The notes: generated by a model not told the origin, from the sequence alone. Counted from the stretch's first letter, positions 35,844 through 43,702 are shown. The stretch is 64,000 nucleotides of DNA from Sulfitobacter mediterraneus (GCF_016801775.1 NZ_CP069004.1:2852001-2916000), one strand, 5' to 3'. Translations and numbers: made by a program.

Positions 35844-37165
35844 TCCCCCCCGGCCTGCTGATATCTGCGCCGTCCTCCGGCACTGGCAAAACCACCCTGA
35901 TGCTGGGTCTCCTGGCCGCATTGCGCGGGCAGGGCGTGAATGTACAGCCCTTCAAGAGCGGCCCGGATTACATTGATCCGGCTTTCCACACGGCTGCCTC
36001 TGGCCGCGCGTCCTTTAACCTCGACAGCTGGTCCATGGACCGTGCCATGATCGACGGTTTGGTTGGCAACGCCGATGGTGCCGATCTTATCCTTGCTGAA
36101 GGGTCCATGGGTCTGTTCGATGGCGTGGCTGTGCCCGGTGCCTGCGGCAACGGGGCCAGCGCGGATACCGCGGCCTTGATGGGATGGCCTGTTATTCTGG
36201 TTCTGGATGTCTCCGGCGCTGCGCAATCGGTGGCGGCCACGGCGCTTGGCTTCAAACAGATGCGCCCTGATGTGACCTTGGCCGGAGTGGTGCTGAACCG
36301 TGTTGCATCCCCGCGCCACGAAACATTGGTGCGGGTCGGCATGGATCAGGTGGGCGTACGTGTTCTGGGATCCCTGCCGCGCCGCAAAGAGATCGAAATG
36401 CCCGAACGCCACCTTGGTCTGGTACAGGCGGGTGAACAGGAAAACCTGCCTGAACTTCTGGCCGAAGCTGCGACCTTTGTTGCCGAACATGTTGATCTGG
36501 CCGCCCTGCGTGCAGCCGCGGCAGGCACAATGAAGGAGGCGCCGCTACCAACAAGAATCACGCCTCCTGGTCAGCGCATTGCACTGGCCCGCGATGATGC
36601 CTTTGCCTTTGTCTATCCGCATCTGCTGGCCGGTTGGCGGGCGGCAGGGGCCGAGGTTCTGCCATTCTCGCCGCTTGGCGATGAGGCACCGGACGCCAGT
36701 GCAGATATTTGCTGGTTGCCCGGCGGTTATCCCGAATTGCACGCTGGAAAGCTGGCAGCGGCGGAGACTTTCCGCACCGGTCTGCAAGCTTTTGTCCAAA
36801 CCAAACCCGTGCATGGCGAATGCGGTGGCTATATGGCCATGGGCGCGGGACTGGTGGATAAAGAGGGCAATCGCCACCAGATGACCGGACTTTTGGGTCT
36901 GGAGACATCTTTTGAGAAACGCAAGTTCCACCTCGGGTATCGCAAGGCGGATCTGAACGCGGCGATCCCCGGCCATAGCGCCCGAAGCCAGTTGCGCGGG
37001 CATGAGTTTCACTATGCTACCATTCTGGACGAACCTGACGCACCCCTCGCCGCGATCAGCGACAGCAATGATCTGGCCGTGCCAGAAACCGGATCGGTCC
37101 GCCCCTTTGAGGGCGGCGGCGTTGCCACAGGCACGTTCTTTCACATGATCGCGGAGGCCACATGA
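35840..37165 (+). CDS. cobB: Hydrogenobyrinic acid a,c-diamide synthase CobB
   Basis: 441 residues. The N-terminal dethiobiotin-synthetase-like ATPase has the P-loop [15 protein letters not shown] (9-23) and [13 protein letters not shown]. The C-terminal glutamine amidotransferase domain has [14 protein letters not shown] and the nucleophile C328 in [12 protein letters not shown]. It amidates the a and c side chains in an ATP- and glutamine-dependent reaction to provide the substrate of CobNST. It overlaps cobM and cobA by 4 nt each. Confidence 0.95.
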   Translation: MIPPGLLISAPSSGTGKTTLMLGLLAALRGQGVNVQPFKSGPDYIDPAFHTAASGRASFNLDSWSMDRAMIDGLVGNADGADLILAEGSMGLFDGVAVPGACGNGASADTAALMGWPVILVLDVSGAAQSVAATALGFKQMRPDVTLAGVVLNRVASPRHETLVRVGMDQVGVRVLGSLPRRKEIEMPERHLGLVQAGEQENLPELLAEAATFVAEHVDLAALRAAAAGTMKEAPLPTRITPPGQRIALARDDAFAFVYPHLLAGWRAAGAEVLPFSPLGDEAPDASADICWLPGGYPELHAGKLAAAETFRTGLQAFVQTKPVHGECGGYMAMGAGLVDKEGNRHQMTGLLGLETSFEKRKFHLGYRKADLNAAIPGHSARSQLRGHEFHYATILDEPDAPLAAISDSNDLAVPETGSVRPFEGGGVATGTFFHMIAEAT

Positions 37166-37887
37166 CCGGTTTTGTCTCCTTTGTGTCCTCTGGCCCCGGT
37201 GATCCTGATCTGCTGACGGTCAAGGCGGTGGATCGTCTGCAAAAGGCCGAGGTGATCCTGTTTGATGACCTCAGCGCCGGACCGATCCTTGAACATGCAC
37301 AACCCGATGCGGATCTGATCGGTGTCGGAAAACGTGCCGGGCGGGCCTCCCCCAAACAAGACCACGTCAGCCGCGTTCTGGTTGACCATGCCGAAGCGGG
37401 GCTGCGCGTTGTACGCCTCAAATCCGGCGACAGCGGCATGTTTGGCCGCCTCGAAGAAGAGATCACCGCCCTGCAAGCGGCGGGCATCCCGTTCGAGATC
37501 ATCCCCGGCGTAACCTCCGCTTCTGCCGCCGCCGCCACGGCAGGCATCCCGCTCACCCGACGGCTGAGTGCAAGGCGTGTGCAGTTTATCACCGGCGCTG
37601 ATGTCACCGGCGCTTTGCCCCCTGATGTGAACATGGCGGCACTGGCCGATCCGCTGGCCACAACCGTGATATACATGGGCAAACGCACCTTTCCGGGCCT
37701 CGCCGCACGTTTGATCGAACATGGCCTGCCCGGCGACACGCCTGCGATGTTGGCCGAGGCTGTCTCAACCCCCGATGAAAAGCTGCACCGCTTTACCATC
37801 GCAACACTGGCGGAACATCTCGATAGCACCAGCAGCACCACACCTGCGCTGATCTTCTACGGCCCTCTGGCGGAACTGAACGGATGA
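37162..37887 (+). CDS. cobA: Uroporphyrinogen-III C-methyltransferase CobA (SUMT)
   Basis: 241 residues, the stand-alone SUMT without CysG oxidase/chelatase domains. Motifs are VSSGPGDPDLLTVKAVDRLQ, VVRLKSGDSGMFGRLEEEI and IIPGVTSASAAAATAGIPLT, then the specific TRRLSARRVQFITG. It methylates C-2 and C-7 of uroporphyrinogen III to give precorrin-2, the first committed step. It overlaps the second DUF1636 gene by ATGA. Confidence 0.93.
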   Translation: MTGFVSFVSSGPGDPDLLTVKAVDRLQKAEVILFDDLSAGPILEHAQPDADLIGVGKRAGRASPKQDHVSRVLVDHAEAGLRVVRLKSGDSGMFGRLEEEITALQAAGIPFEIIPGVTSASAAAATAGIPLTRRLSARRVQFITGADVTGALPPDVNMAALADPLATTVIYMGKRTFPGLAARLIEHGLPGDTPAMLAEAVSTPDEKLHRFTIATLAEHLDSTSSTTPALIFYGPLAELNG

Positions 37888-38198
37888 GCACGCCTGTGCA
37901 ACTTCTTGTATGCCGGACCTGTAGCCCCGATGGCAGCTTTGTCGATGTGGCGCGACGGGCGCTGCCAGAACTTGAGGTGCGCGGCGTCGATTGCATGTCC
38001 GGTTGTACCCGCGCCCAAACGGTGGCCTTTCGCAGCCCCGGAAAGGTGGCCTATCTCTTTGGTGAAGTAACCGAAGCCAACATTGAAGAATTGCGCAGCT
38101 TTGCGCGGCTCTATGACGCTTCGGACGACGGCACATTTGCCGACGCCCGTGTGCTGGGCGAGCTGCGGACCCGTGCTATCGCGCGTATTCCGGGATAA
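37884..38198 (+). CDS. DUF1636 Cys-rich (ferredoxin-like) protein, copy 2
   Basis: 104 residues. The cysteine pattern CRTC (about 10-13) and CMSGC (about 38-42) is the same CxxC...CxxxC arrangement as in the copy at 24879. Both share the region GKxxYxxGxxTxAxxxxL and a terminal IARIP. The similarity between the copies is partial, so they look like old paralogues with distinct jobs. It lies between cobA and cobF in a tightly packed operon. Function unknown; a [2Fe-2S] cluster is inferred from cysteine spacing. Confidence 0.72.
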   Translation: MSTPVQLLVCRTCSPDGSFVDVARRALPELEVRGVDCMSGCTRAQTVAFRSPGKVAYLFGEVTEANIEELRSFARLYDASDDGTFADARVLGELRTRAIARIPG

Positions 38199-38203
38199 CA
38201 ACG

Positions 38204-38953
38204 ATGCAAAAACTCACCCTCATCGGCATTGGCACAGGCAATCCCGAACACCTGACCTTGCAGGCGATCCGCGCGATCAATGCGCAGGATCTGATCCTGA
38301 TCCCGCACAAGGGCGAAGGAAAAGCCGATCTTGCAGAACTGCGCCGTGCAATCTGTGATGAGGTGCTGAGCAACCCAAAAACCCAAATCGCTGGCTTTGA
38401 CCTGCCCGTTAGGGACGAGGCAACCCGCGATTACCGACAACGGGTCGATGATTGGCACGATGCCATTGCGCTGTGCTGGCAAGACGCCATTGCCAGATAT
38501 CCGACGGCCAAGAATGTGGCCCTGCTGGTATGGGGCGATCCATCGCTTTACGATAGCACCCTTCGCATCGCTACGCGCCTGTCTCCGGTTCCGCAAATCG
38601 AAGTGATCGCGGGCATCACATCGCTGCAAGCCCTGACCGCCGCCCACGCCATCCCGGTCAACGAGATCGGCGCGCCTTTCGTGGTCACAACCGGCCGCCG
38701 CCTGCGCGACGAAGGCTGGCCCCAAGGCATCGACACATTGGCGATCATGCTGGACGGCACCTGCGCGTTTCAATCCCTGCCGCCGCAGGACATCCACATC
38801 TGGTGGGGCGGATATGTGGGTATGAAAGAGCAAATTCTCTGCGCTGGACCACTGGCAGAAGTGGCCGAACAGATCATCGAAATGCGGGCTGCGGCCCGTG
38901 CCGAACACGGCTGGATCATGGACATCTACATCCTGCGCAAAGCGGGTGTTTAA
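38204..38953 (+). CDS. cobF: Precorrin-6A synthase (deacetylating) CobF
   Basis: 249 residues of the tetrapyrrole methylase family: LTLIGIGTGNPEHLTLQAIR, NVALLVWGDPSLYDSTLRIA and VIAGITSLQALTAAHAIP. CobF methylates C-1 and releases the extruded acetyl group and occurs only in the aerobic pathway. It is the last gene of the cobalamin run. A CTTCATTTGGC repeat half-site starts 14 nt after its stop. Confidence 0.94.
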   Translation: MQKLTLIGIGTGNPEHLTLQAIRAINAQDLILIPHKGEGKADLAELRRAICDEVLSNPKTQIAGFDLPVRDEATRDYRQRVDDWHDAIALCWQDAIARYPTAKNVALLVWGDPSLYDSTLRIATRLSPVPQIEVIAGITSLQALTAAHAIPVNEIGAPFVVTTGRRLRDEGWPQGIDTLAIMLDGTCAFQSLPPQDIHIWWGGYVGMKEQILCAGPLAEVAEQIIEMRAAARAEHGWIMDIYILRKAGV

Positions 38954-38966
38954 GCGCTGTTCCCTT

Positions 38967-38987
38967 CTTCATTTGGCAAGAAAAACT
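38967..38987 (+). repeat. Dispersed gene-end repeat half-site (after cobF)
   Basis: CTTCATTTGGC followed by AAGAAAAACTC. It matches the half-site at 18075-18085 and its reverse complements at 18048 and 39811. It lies just downstream of the cobF stop. Confidence 0.65.
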
Positions 38988-39017
38988 CAAGAGTGGCCTC
39001 GCGGCCAAACGGTTTGA

Positions 39018-39440
39018 TCAGCTGTCGGGATCGACCTTACCGCGCAGTGATTTGACTTCGCCGCGCACCTTCTTTGCTTTCAATCGGCGTTTCTTGGAGC
39101 CCAGCGTTGGCCGGGTCGCGATGCGGCGCTTGGGAGCCACGAGGGCTTTGCGGATCAACTCGGCAAGCCGCTCGCGGGCAATGTCGCGGTTGCGGGCCTG
39201 GCTGCGGGTTTCGTCACATTGCAGGATCAACGCACCCTCATTGGTCCAGCGCCGCCCGGCCAGCCGCCGCAACCGGGTTTTCACTGGATCGGTCAGCGAA
39301 GGCGAAGTTGCCGCTTCGAAACGCAGTTCCACCGCTGTTGCGACCTTGTTCACGTTCTGCCCGCCCGGCCCGGAGGCGCGCACGAAGTTTTCAGTGATTT
39401 CCCAATCCTGCAGGGCGATATCGTTATTGATACGTAACAT
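39018..39440 (-). CDS. arfB: Alternative ribosome-rescue factor ArfB (GGQ peptidyl-tRNA hydrolase)
   Basis: 140 residues. The release-factor GGQ motif is at 26-28 in ASGPGGQNVNKVATAVEL. The basic C-terminal tail (TLGSKKRRLKAKKVRGEVKS) is the part that inserts into the empty mRNA channel of a stalled ribosome. It hydrolyses peptidyl-tRNA on non-stop ribosomes. The first codons MLRINNDIALQDWE fit the family. An intrinsic terminator ends the unusual upstream leader unit only 44 nt before the start codon, which may bear on its regulation. Confidence 0.93.
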   Translation of the reverse strand: MLRINNDIALQDWEITENFVRASGPGGQNVNKVATAVELRFEAATSPSLTDPVKTRLRRLAGRRWTNEGALILQCDETRSQARNRDIARERLAELIRKALVAPKRRIATRPTLGSKKRRLKAKKVRGEVKSLRGKVDPDS

Positions 39441-39483
39441 GAGCCCATAGTCGCATCCGGCCGCGCCAAGGTGAAGGGGCGCA

Positions 39484-39517
39484 AACGAAATGGGCCGCCC
39501 CTGTTGCGGAGCGGCCC
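39484..39517 (-). terminator. Intrinsic terminator between leader ORF unit and arfB
   Basis: Read on the minus strand, a 10-bp stem GGGCCGCTCC / GGGGCGGCCC (one G-U pair, 39517-39492) with a 6-nt loop is followed by ATTTCGTTT. It would end the minus-strand transcript starting near 39730 before arfB, so arfB needs read-through or its own promoter in the remaining 43 nt. Confidence 0.7.
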
Positions 39518-39532
39518 AATCGAATGGTTTGC

Positions 39533-39563
39533 GGAGGTGGGTCGGTTAGACGCCTGTCCACCT
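39533..39563 (-). ncRNA. Anti-SD copy and competing local hairpin
   Basis: On the minus strand CCACCTCC (39540-39533) can pair with the leader SD GGAGGTG (39659-39653). It can instead pair through CCACCT with the nearby AGGTGG (39563-39558) in a local hairpin. A third small hairpin, GGTTG-AAA-CAACC, lies at 39577-39565. The two uses of CCACCTCC exclude each other, as in riboregulators. This is structure read by eye, not by folding software. Confidence 0.4.
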
Positions 39564-39590
39564 GGGTTGTTTCAACCGCCAAGGGCTGCC

Positions 39591-39647
39591 TTAGCGGGCG
39601 ACCTCCCAAGCTGTTCCGACACCTCTCTCCAATACCTTTCTTGACAC
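39591..39647 (-). CDS. 18-residue leader-like ORF with extreme Shine-Dalgarno
   Basis: GTG at 39647 opens MSRKVLERGVGTAWEVAR and stops at TAA (39591). The region 39662-39647 reads AAAGGAGGTGATCCAG on the minus strand, complementary without mismatch over 16 nt to the 3' end of alphaproteobacterial 16S rRNA, with the GGAGG core 7 nt before the GTG. An ATGTAA start-stop pair overlaps the SD. A longer 74-codon frame from 39815 begins inside a repeat and is not preferred. I do not recognise the peptide. The SD strength, a terminator downstream and a TTGACA upstream argue that it is a real expressed unit. Confidence 0.55.
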   Translation of the reverse strand: MSRKVLERGVGTAWEVAR

Positions 39648-39730
39648 TGGATCACCTCCTTTACATTTGTTGAACTCACCTGAATCGTCGCACAGGTTTT
39701 TCAATTCGCAAAGTGTTTTTTTGGCGGCGA

Positions 39731-39736
39731 TGTCAA
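39731..39736 (-). promoter_or_regulatory. Possible -35 element of the leader unit
   Basis: TTGACA on the minus strand (39736-39731) matches the sigma70 -35 consensus, about 84 nt before the leader GTG. At 17-19 nt spacing no good -10 hexamer is visible (CTTTGC/TTTGCG), so the promoter is only tentative. Confidence 0.3.
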
Positions 39737-39774
39737 AAGGCGCGGCTGCACCGCAGTTGATTTTATTTTGGAAT

Positions 39775-39821
39775 GAGGGGCGTGGCCCCTCAAACGCCCC
39801 GAGTTTATACGCCAAATGAAG
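39775..39821 (-). repeat. Dispersed gene-end repeat half-site plus hairpin (after vut/yhhQ)
   Basis: On the minus strand, CTTCATTTGGC (39821-39811), then AAACTC (39806-39801) and GGGG, then the hairpin GAGGGGC-CAC-GCCCCTC (39791-39775). It begins 5 nt after the stop of the vut/yhhQ gene. It is the same element as at 18033-18102 and 38967. Confidence 0.65.
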
Positions 39822-39825
39822 AGGA

Positions 39826-40446
39826 TCAGGTGGCGCTGGTCAGCTTGGCTGTGATCAGTCGGAACGGGATCAACGCGATCAGCGCAAGGCTGAGTTTCAC
39901 GGCCCAGTCGGCCACGGCCAGTGAGACCCAAAGCGGGGCAATGGGGCCGCTGCCCAGCAGAGGCAGAGTTTCGGCCGCCCAGCTGACATCCGTGGCGGGA
40001 TGGATGAAGGAGAGGCCGCCGGAGAAGGCGATAGAGAAAAACAGGACTGTATCGACCGTGCTCCCGATCAGCGTGCTGGCCAGCGGCGCACGCCACCATG
40101 TGCCGCCGCGCAGGGCGGCAAAGATTGCAACATCCAGAAGTTGGGCAACAAGAAAGGCGATGCCCGATGCCACGGCGATGCGCAGTGTAACCAGCGGGCC
40201 AAATTCGCCCATGATCTGCGTACCGATCAAAGAACAGATCAGCCCAACCACAAAACCGACAAGCACGACTCGCCGGGCCGCAGATGCGCCATAGACACGA
40301 TTCATCACATCGGTGACGAGGAAGGCCAGCGGATAGGTGAATGCCCCCCAGGTGAGCCAGTCACCATAGAGAAACTGAACAAGGATATTGGAGGCCACGA
40401 CGATGATGGCCATGGCAAGGATGCCCGGAAGATATGTGCGTGTCAT
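39826..40446 (-). CDS. VUT/YhhQ-family transporter (queuosine precursor)
   Basis: 206 residues from the ATG at 40446 (MTRTYLPGILAMAIIVVAS), with six predicted transmembrane helices. WGAFTYPLAFLVTDVMNRVYG (about 34-54) is the family signature. VAQLLDVAIFAALR and STLIGSTVDTVLFFSIAFS carry the other conserved polar residues within helices. YhhQ imports queuosine precursors; substrate transfer to this homologue is by family only. A TTG seven codons upstream is a less likely start. Confidence 0.87.
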   Translation of the reverse strand: MTRTYLPGILAMAIIVVASNILVQFLYGDWLTWGAFTYPLAFLVTDVMNRVYGASAARRVVLVGFVVGLICSLIGTQIMGEFGPLVTLRIAVASGIAFLVAQLLDVAIFAALRGGTWWRAPLASTLIGSTVDTVLFFSIAFSGGLSFIHPATDVSWAAETLPLLGSGPIAPLWVSLAVADWAVKLSLALIALIPFRLITAKLTSAT

Positions 40447-40539
40447 TTGTAAAACCGTTTTTTGCAAGGGTGCGGCGACTTGGCCTGCGGGGATTCGCAG
40501 ACAGGGCGGGCTTTACGGTGTTGTGGGCGGCCCTGCAAG

Positions 40540-41430
40540 TTATTCCGTCAGGGCATATTCGATGATCTGGGTGTGTTGGATCGACAGGAAATTGTCGTCT
40601 GACACGAGGATCAGCCGGATTGCACCAGCAGGATCGCGCCAGATGGTGATGGCTTCGAGGTTGTCAAAGCGGGCGGGTCCAGTGCTCAGCAGGGTCTTCG
40701 GTCGCAGGGGCATTTGTGCAAGGTCCATGCGGCGGATGCGGCTACGAAAGCCAAGCGGTGTGGCAGCACGTTCGAGCAGGTAGAACAAACCGTCCGGGCC
40801 GAAATCCGCGCCTACAGGCAGGAATGGCCCGTGGCGGGGGATGTGATGCGTGATGGACCAAGCACCGTCCTTGAAGCGGAAAACCGGAAAGGGCCGGTCC
40901 ACTTTGCCTGAGCGTTCGGGGATGGCGTAGAGCGCCCCGTCCGGTCCGGCGGCGAGGGCTTCGATCCCGGAGTTGAGTTGAAACGCGGCAAACTCTTTGG
41001 CGCGGGGCAGCGAAGTGATCTTGCCGGTGTCCGCGTCCAGATGGGCCACGTGGTGATCATGTTCTGCAGACAGATATAGCACCCCGTCAGGCCTGCGGGC
41101 CAAGCCTTCTGCGTCGTGGTCGCCGGGGGTATCAGTTCCGTTCCAAAGGATCTGGCGGGACTGGAGTTGCAGCCGGTCGATTTGGCCCTCTGGTCCGCGA
41201 ACAATGCGGGCGATTGCCAGTGATCCACGGTCGCTGATCAGGGTGACCGTCTGTCCGTCCTTAGAAACCTCTGCCCCTGAAAACCCGCCAAACCATGGCG
41301 CGTCCTCGGCCCAGTTAAGCTTGGATACCAGCCGCAGCGTTGGCTCTGCCTGCGCCGAAAGTGCAGCGCAGGACAGGCAGAGTACAGCCAGACAAAGGCG
41401 CAGGGTCAGTTGCCCAGAACCGAGACGCAT
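40540..41430 (-). CDS. Esterase-like activity of phytase family protein
   Basis: 296 residues with a signal peptide (about 1-28, ending AQA). The mature part is a beta-propeller-like sequence with WFGGFSGAEVSKDGQTVTLI, SDRGSL, DHDAEGLARRPDGVLYLSAE (about 105-124) and GIEALAAGPDGALYAIPE, which are the repeating acidic/glycine blocks of this family. It is probably periplasmic. The substrate is unknown; phytase activity should not be assumed. Its start overlaps the end of mepA by 25 nt. Confidence 0.78.
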   Translation of the reverse strand: MRLGSGQLTLRLCLAVLCLSCAALSAQAEPTLRLVSKLNWAEDAPWFGGFSGAEVSKDGQTVTLISDRGSLAIARIVRGPEGQIDRLQLQSRQILWNGTDTPGDHDAEGLARRPDGVLYLSAEHDHHVAHLDADTGKITSLPRAKEFAAFQLNSGIEALAAGPDGALYAIPERSGKVDRPFPVFRFKDGAWSITHHIPRHGPFLPVGADFGPDGLFYLLERAATPLGFRSRIRRMDLAQMPLRPKTLLSTGPARFDNLEAITIWRDPAGAIRLILVSDDNFLSIQHTQIIEYALTE

Positions 41431-42332
41431 TGTGCGGGCAGATCAGCCAAAAGCAATTCGCGGCGCGGTTTGCGTTTGGGTGCGTTTGGATCAGGCGGTG
41501 GCGGATTCAGGATGTTGCGCTGCCATTGCCGTGCATCTGCGCAGCCATCACCCGCTGGTGGTGCCTTTTGGTCGACGCAGCCACGCAGCCCCTTGGGGCA
41601 ATTCAGCCGGACGTGGAAGTGGTAATGATGGCCGTACCAGGGGCGGATTTTGCGCAGATAGCTGCGGTCGCCTTTCTCGTCGGCACACATTTGCACCTTG
41701 GCGCCGGGGAAAACAAAGATGCGGGCCACGCGCGGGTCTTTGGCGGCGGCCTTCAGGATGTTGTGATGGGCGCGGGTCCAGTTTTCGTTCACATATGCAC
41801 CCTTGGCCCGGCGGGTGGAAATGGACGAGATATTCTCGCGTTGCTTGGCCGTCAGAGATAACGATTGCGGCGGCAGCATCCAGATATCGGCATCCAGACC
41901 AACCTGATGACTGCGGTGCCCGGTGAGCATCGGTCCACCGCGGGGTTGGCTGAGATCACCGACATAAAGACCTTTCCACCCCGGTTGAGTGGCGGCAAAG
42001 CTGGACAGTTTCTTGACCATGTCAATGGTTTCAGGATGTGCCCAGTTGCGGTTGCGTGACAGGCGCATGGCCTGCCAGGTCGGGCCGGATTCGGGCAATT
42101 GCTGTGCCCCGGCAAGGCAACCTTTGGCGTAGCTGCCATAGGCGGCAGGGCTCTGGCGTGAGGCAAGGCTTTGGGCGCCGAACAGCTTTTTCGCCTGCAC
42201 ATTGCTTTGAGCGCCGCCGGAGGAGCCAACCGTTGGCAGGACTTCGCGTTCACCGCTGATATCACGTGACCCGCCGCAGGAGGCGAGCAGCAAAGAAAGA
42301 GCCGCGCAAGACAAAAGGCGAGACAGGATCAT
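41406..42332 (-). CDS. mepA: Penicillin-insensitive murein endopeptidase MepA
   Basis: 308 residues. The signal sequence ends in LLLASC (about residues 13-18), a lipobox, so it is probably an outer-membrane lipoprotein, unlike soluble E. coli MepA. The LAS-type zinc site is visible: GHRSHQVGLDADIW (about 134-147) supplies His and Asp, and the late HYHFHVRLNCP supplies the third ligand. It cleaves D-Ala-meso-DAP cross-links in peptidoglycan. The ATG at 42332 overlaps the stop of the upstream MFS gene. Confidence 0.92.
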   Translation of the reverse strand: MILSRLLSCAALSLLLASCGGSRDISGEREVLPTVGSSGGAQSNVQAKKLFGAQSLASRQSPAAYGSYAKGCLAGAQQLPESGPTWQAMRLSRNRNWAHPETIDMVKKLSSFAATQPGWKGLYVGDLSQPRGGPMLTGHRSHQVGLDADIWMLPPQSLSLTAKQRENISSISTRRAKGAYVNENWTRAHHNILKAAAKDPRVARIFVFPGAKVQMCADEKGDRSYLRKIRPWYGHHYHFHVRLNCPKGLRGCVDQKAPPAGDGCADARQWQRNILNPPPPDPNAPKRKPRRELLLADLPAQCVSVLGN

Positions 42333-43702
42333 TTTGAAAAATCTCCTTGTGGTTTGACCCATGCTAACAAGATCAACCCTATGATGAACAGCCCCACAAC
42401 CGGTGTAATTCCCAAACGCTGGCTGCCTGTTACATCACTGGCGATGGCGATCAGGGCCGGGGCAAGAAAAGACGTGGCCTTGCCGGACAGGGCATAAAGG
42501 CCAAATGCCTCTGTCATCCGCTCGGGGTTGCCTTGGCGGGTCAACATGTTGCGGGACGAGGCTTGTAGCGCCCCACCAGCCGCGCCGATCAAGGCGCCTG
42601 CCACATAAAACAGGATATCCGGCAAGGCAGACCCTTCGGCCAAACTGATCCCCATGGCGGAGGTCGGAGTAAGCGAGATGATCAGACAAGCGGTCAGGAT
42701 CAGGATGATGCAGCAAGTGACAATGACAGGCATTGGCCCGACGGCCCGGTCCACACGGCCACCGATCCAGCAGAACACCGCGCCGGAAATCGCGGCCAGA
42801 ATGCCAAAGACACCAATTTCGATGATTGACCAATTCAGCACACCCAACGCGTATATGCCGCCGAATGTGTACATGCCGTTCAGCGCGTCGCGGTAAAACA
42901 TTGACGAGCCGAGATAAGCCAAAAGCGACGGATGCCGCGGCAGGCTGGCAAGGGTATGCCCAAGATCGCGCAGCCCTTTGCCAAGCTTATAGCGGTCGGC
43001 TTGCGGGGTCAGCGTGTCCCGGATGTAGAGGAAAAACGGTATCATAAAGACGGCAAACCAGATCGCGGTCAGCGGACCAACGATGCGGGTGTCTGCCTTG
43101 GTTTCCGGGTCGAGCCCGAAGAGCGGCGAAATACCAAGCATCGTCTTGCCGCTGTCGCCCGCCTGAAACAGCATCAGCATCGCGATCAATGCGACCACAC
43201 CGCCAACATAACCAAAGGCCCAGCCAGACCCGGAAATGCGGCCCAGTTCGGCGCTGTCCTCGTGCAGCTCGGGCAAATAGGAGTTGGTAAAGATTGTCGC
43301 AAATTCCATGCCGATCAGGCCGATCCCGAAAAAGAACAATGCCCAGATCACCGAGAAATCCTGCGGCGCGGTCCACCATGTGCCGGCGGCCCCGACGACA
43401 TAGAGAATGGAAAACAGCCAGATCCAAGGCAGTTTTCGGCCAGAGCTGTCTGCAATCGCGCCCAAAATCGGGGCAAGCACCGCAATCAGAATGCCGGTCA
43501 GGGTTAGCCCGTAACCCCAATAGGCCTGCGATTGTGCTTTGGCCGCGTCAAGGGTCATGCCGCCTTCAACCAAGGCAGCGGTGGCCGTTTGGGCAAAATA
43601 GGGTCCAAAAATAAAGGTCAGCATCAGGGTGTTGTAGGGCTGACTGGCCCAGTCAAAGAAATACCAACCCCAGATCCGCTTGCGCGCGCTTATGTTTGCC
43701 AT
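42329..43702 (-). CDS. MFS transporter, UMF1/Atg22-like family
   Basis: 457 residues, 12 predicted transmembrane helices. The N-terminal RIWGWYFFDWASQPYNTLML and FFFGIGLIGMEFATIFTNSY are typical of the bacterial UMF1 (BtlA-like) branch related to fungal Atg22 vacuolar effluxers. In the C-half GGRVDRAVGPMPVIV and QASSRNMLTRQGNPERMTEAF are the conserved loops. The substrate is unknown. It is coupled to mepA by ATGA, so it might handle a cell-wall-derived product; that is inference from context only. Confidence 0.85.
   Translation of the reverse strand: MANISARKRIWGWYFFDWASQPYNTLMLTFIFGPYFAQTATAALVEGGMTLDAAKAQSQAYWGYGLTLTGILIAVLAPILGAIADSSGRKLPWIWLFSILYVVGAAGTWWTAPQDFSVIWALFFFGIGLIGMEFATIFTNSYLPELHEDSAELGRISGSGWAFGYVGGVVALIAMLMLFQAGDSGKTMLGISPLFGLDPETKADTRIVGPLTAIWFAVFMIPFFLYIRDTLTPQADRYKLGKGLRDLGHTLASLPRHPSLLAYLGSSMFYRDALNGMYTFGGIYALGVLNWSIIEIGVFGILAAISGAVFCWIGGRVDRAVGPMPVIVTCCIILILTACLIISLTPTSAMGISLAEGSALPDILFYVAGALIGAAGGALQASSRNMLTRQGNPERMTEAFGLYALSGKATSFLAPALIAIASDVTGSQRLGITPVVGLFIIGLILLAWVKPQGDFSK

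Noticed and set aside
37162..37887. CysG (sirohaem synthase) instead of CobA
   Set aside because: The protein ends after the methyltransferase domain at 241 residues; no NAD-binding or chelatase domain is fused, and the operon is for cobalamin.
39647..39662. CTGGATCACCTCCTTT on the plus strand as the end of a 16S rRNA gene
   Set aside because: No 16S sequence precedes it; the match stops after 16 nt, and on the minus strand it sits correctly as a Shine-Dalgarno before an ORF.
39591..39815. 74-codon minus-strand frame including the leader ORF
   Set aside because: Its ATG lies inside the dispersed repeat and upstream of the TTGACA, it lacks an RBS there, and its extra part has no protein-like pattern.
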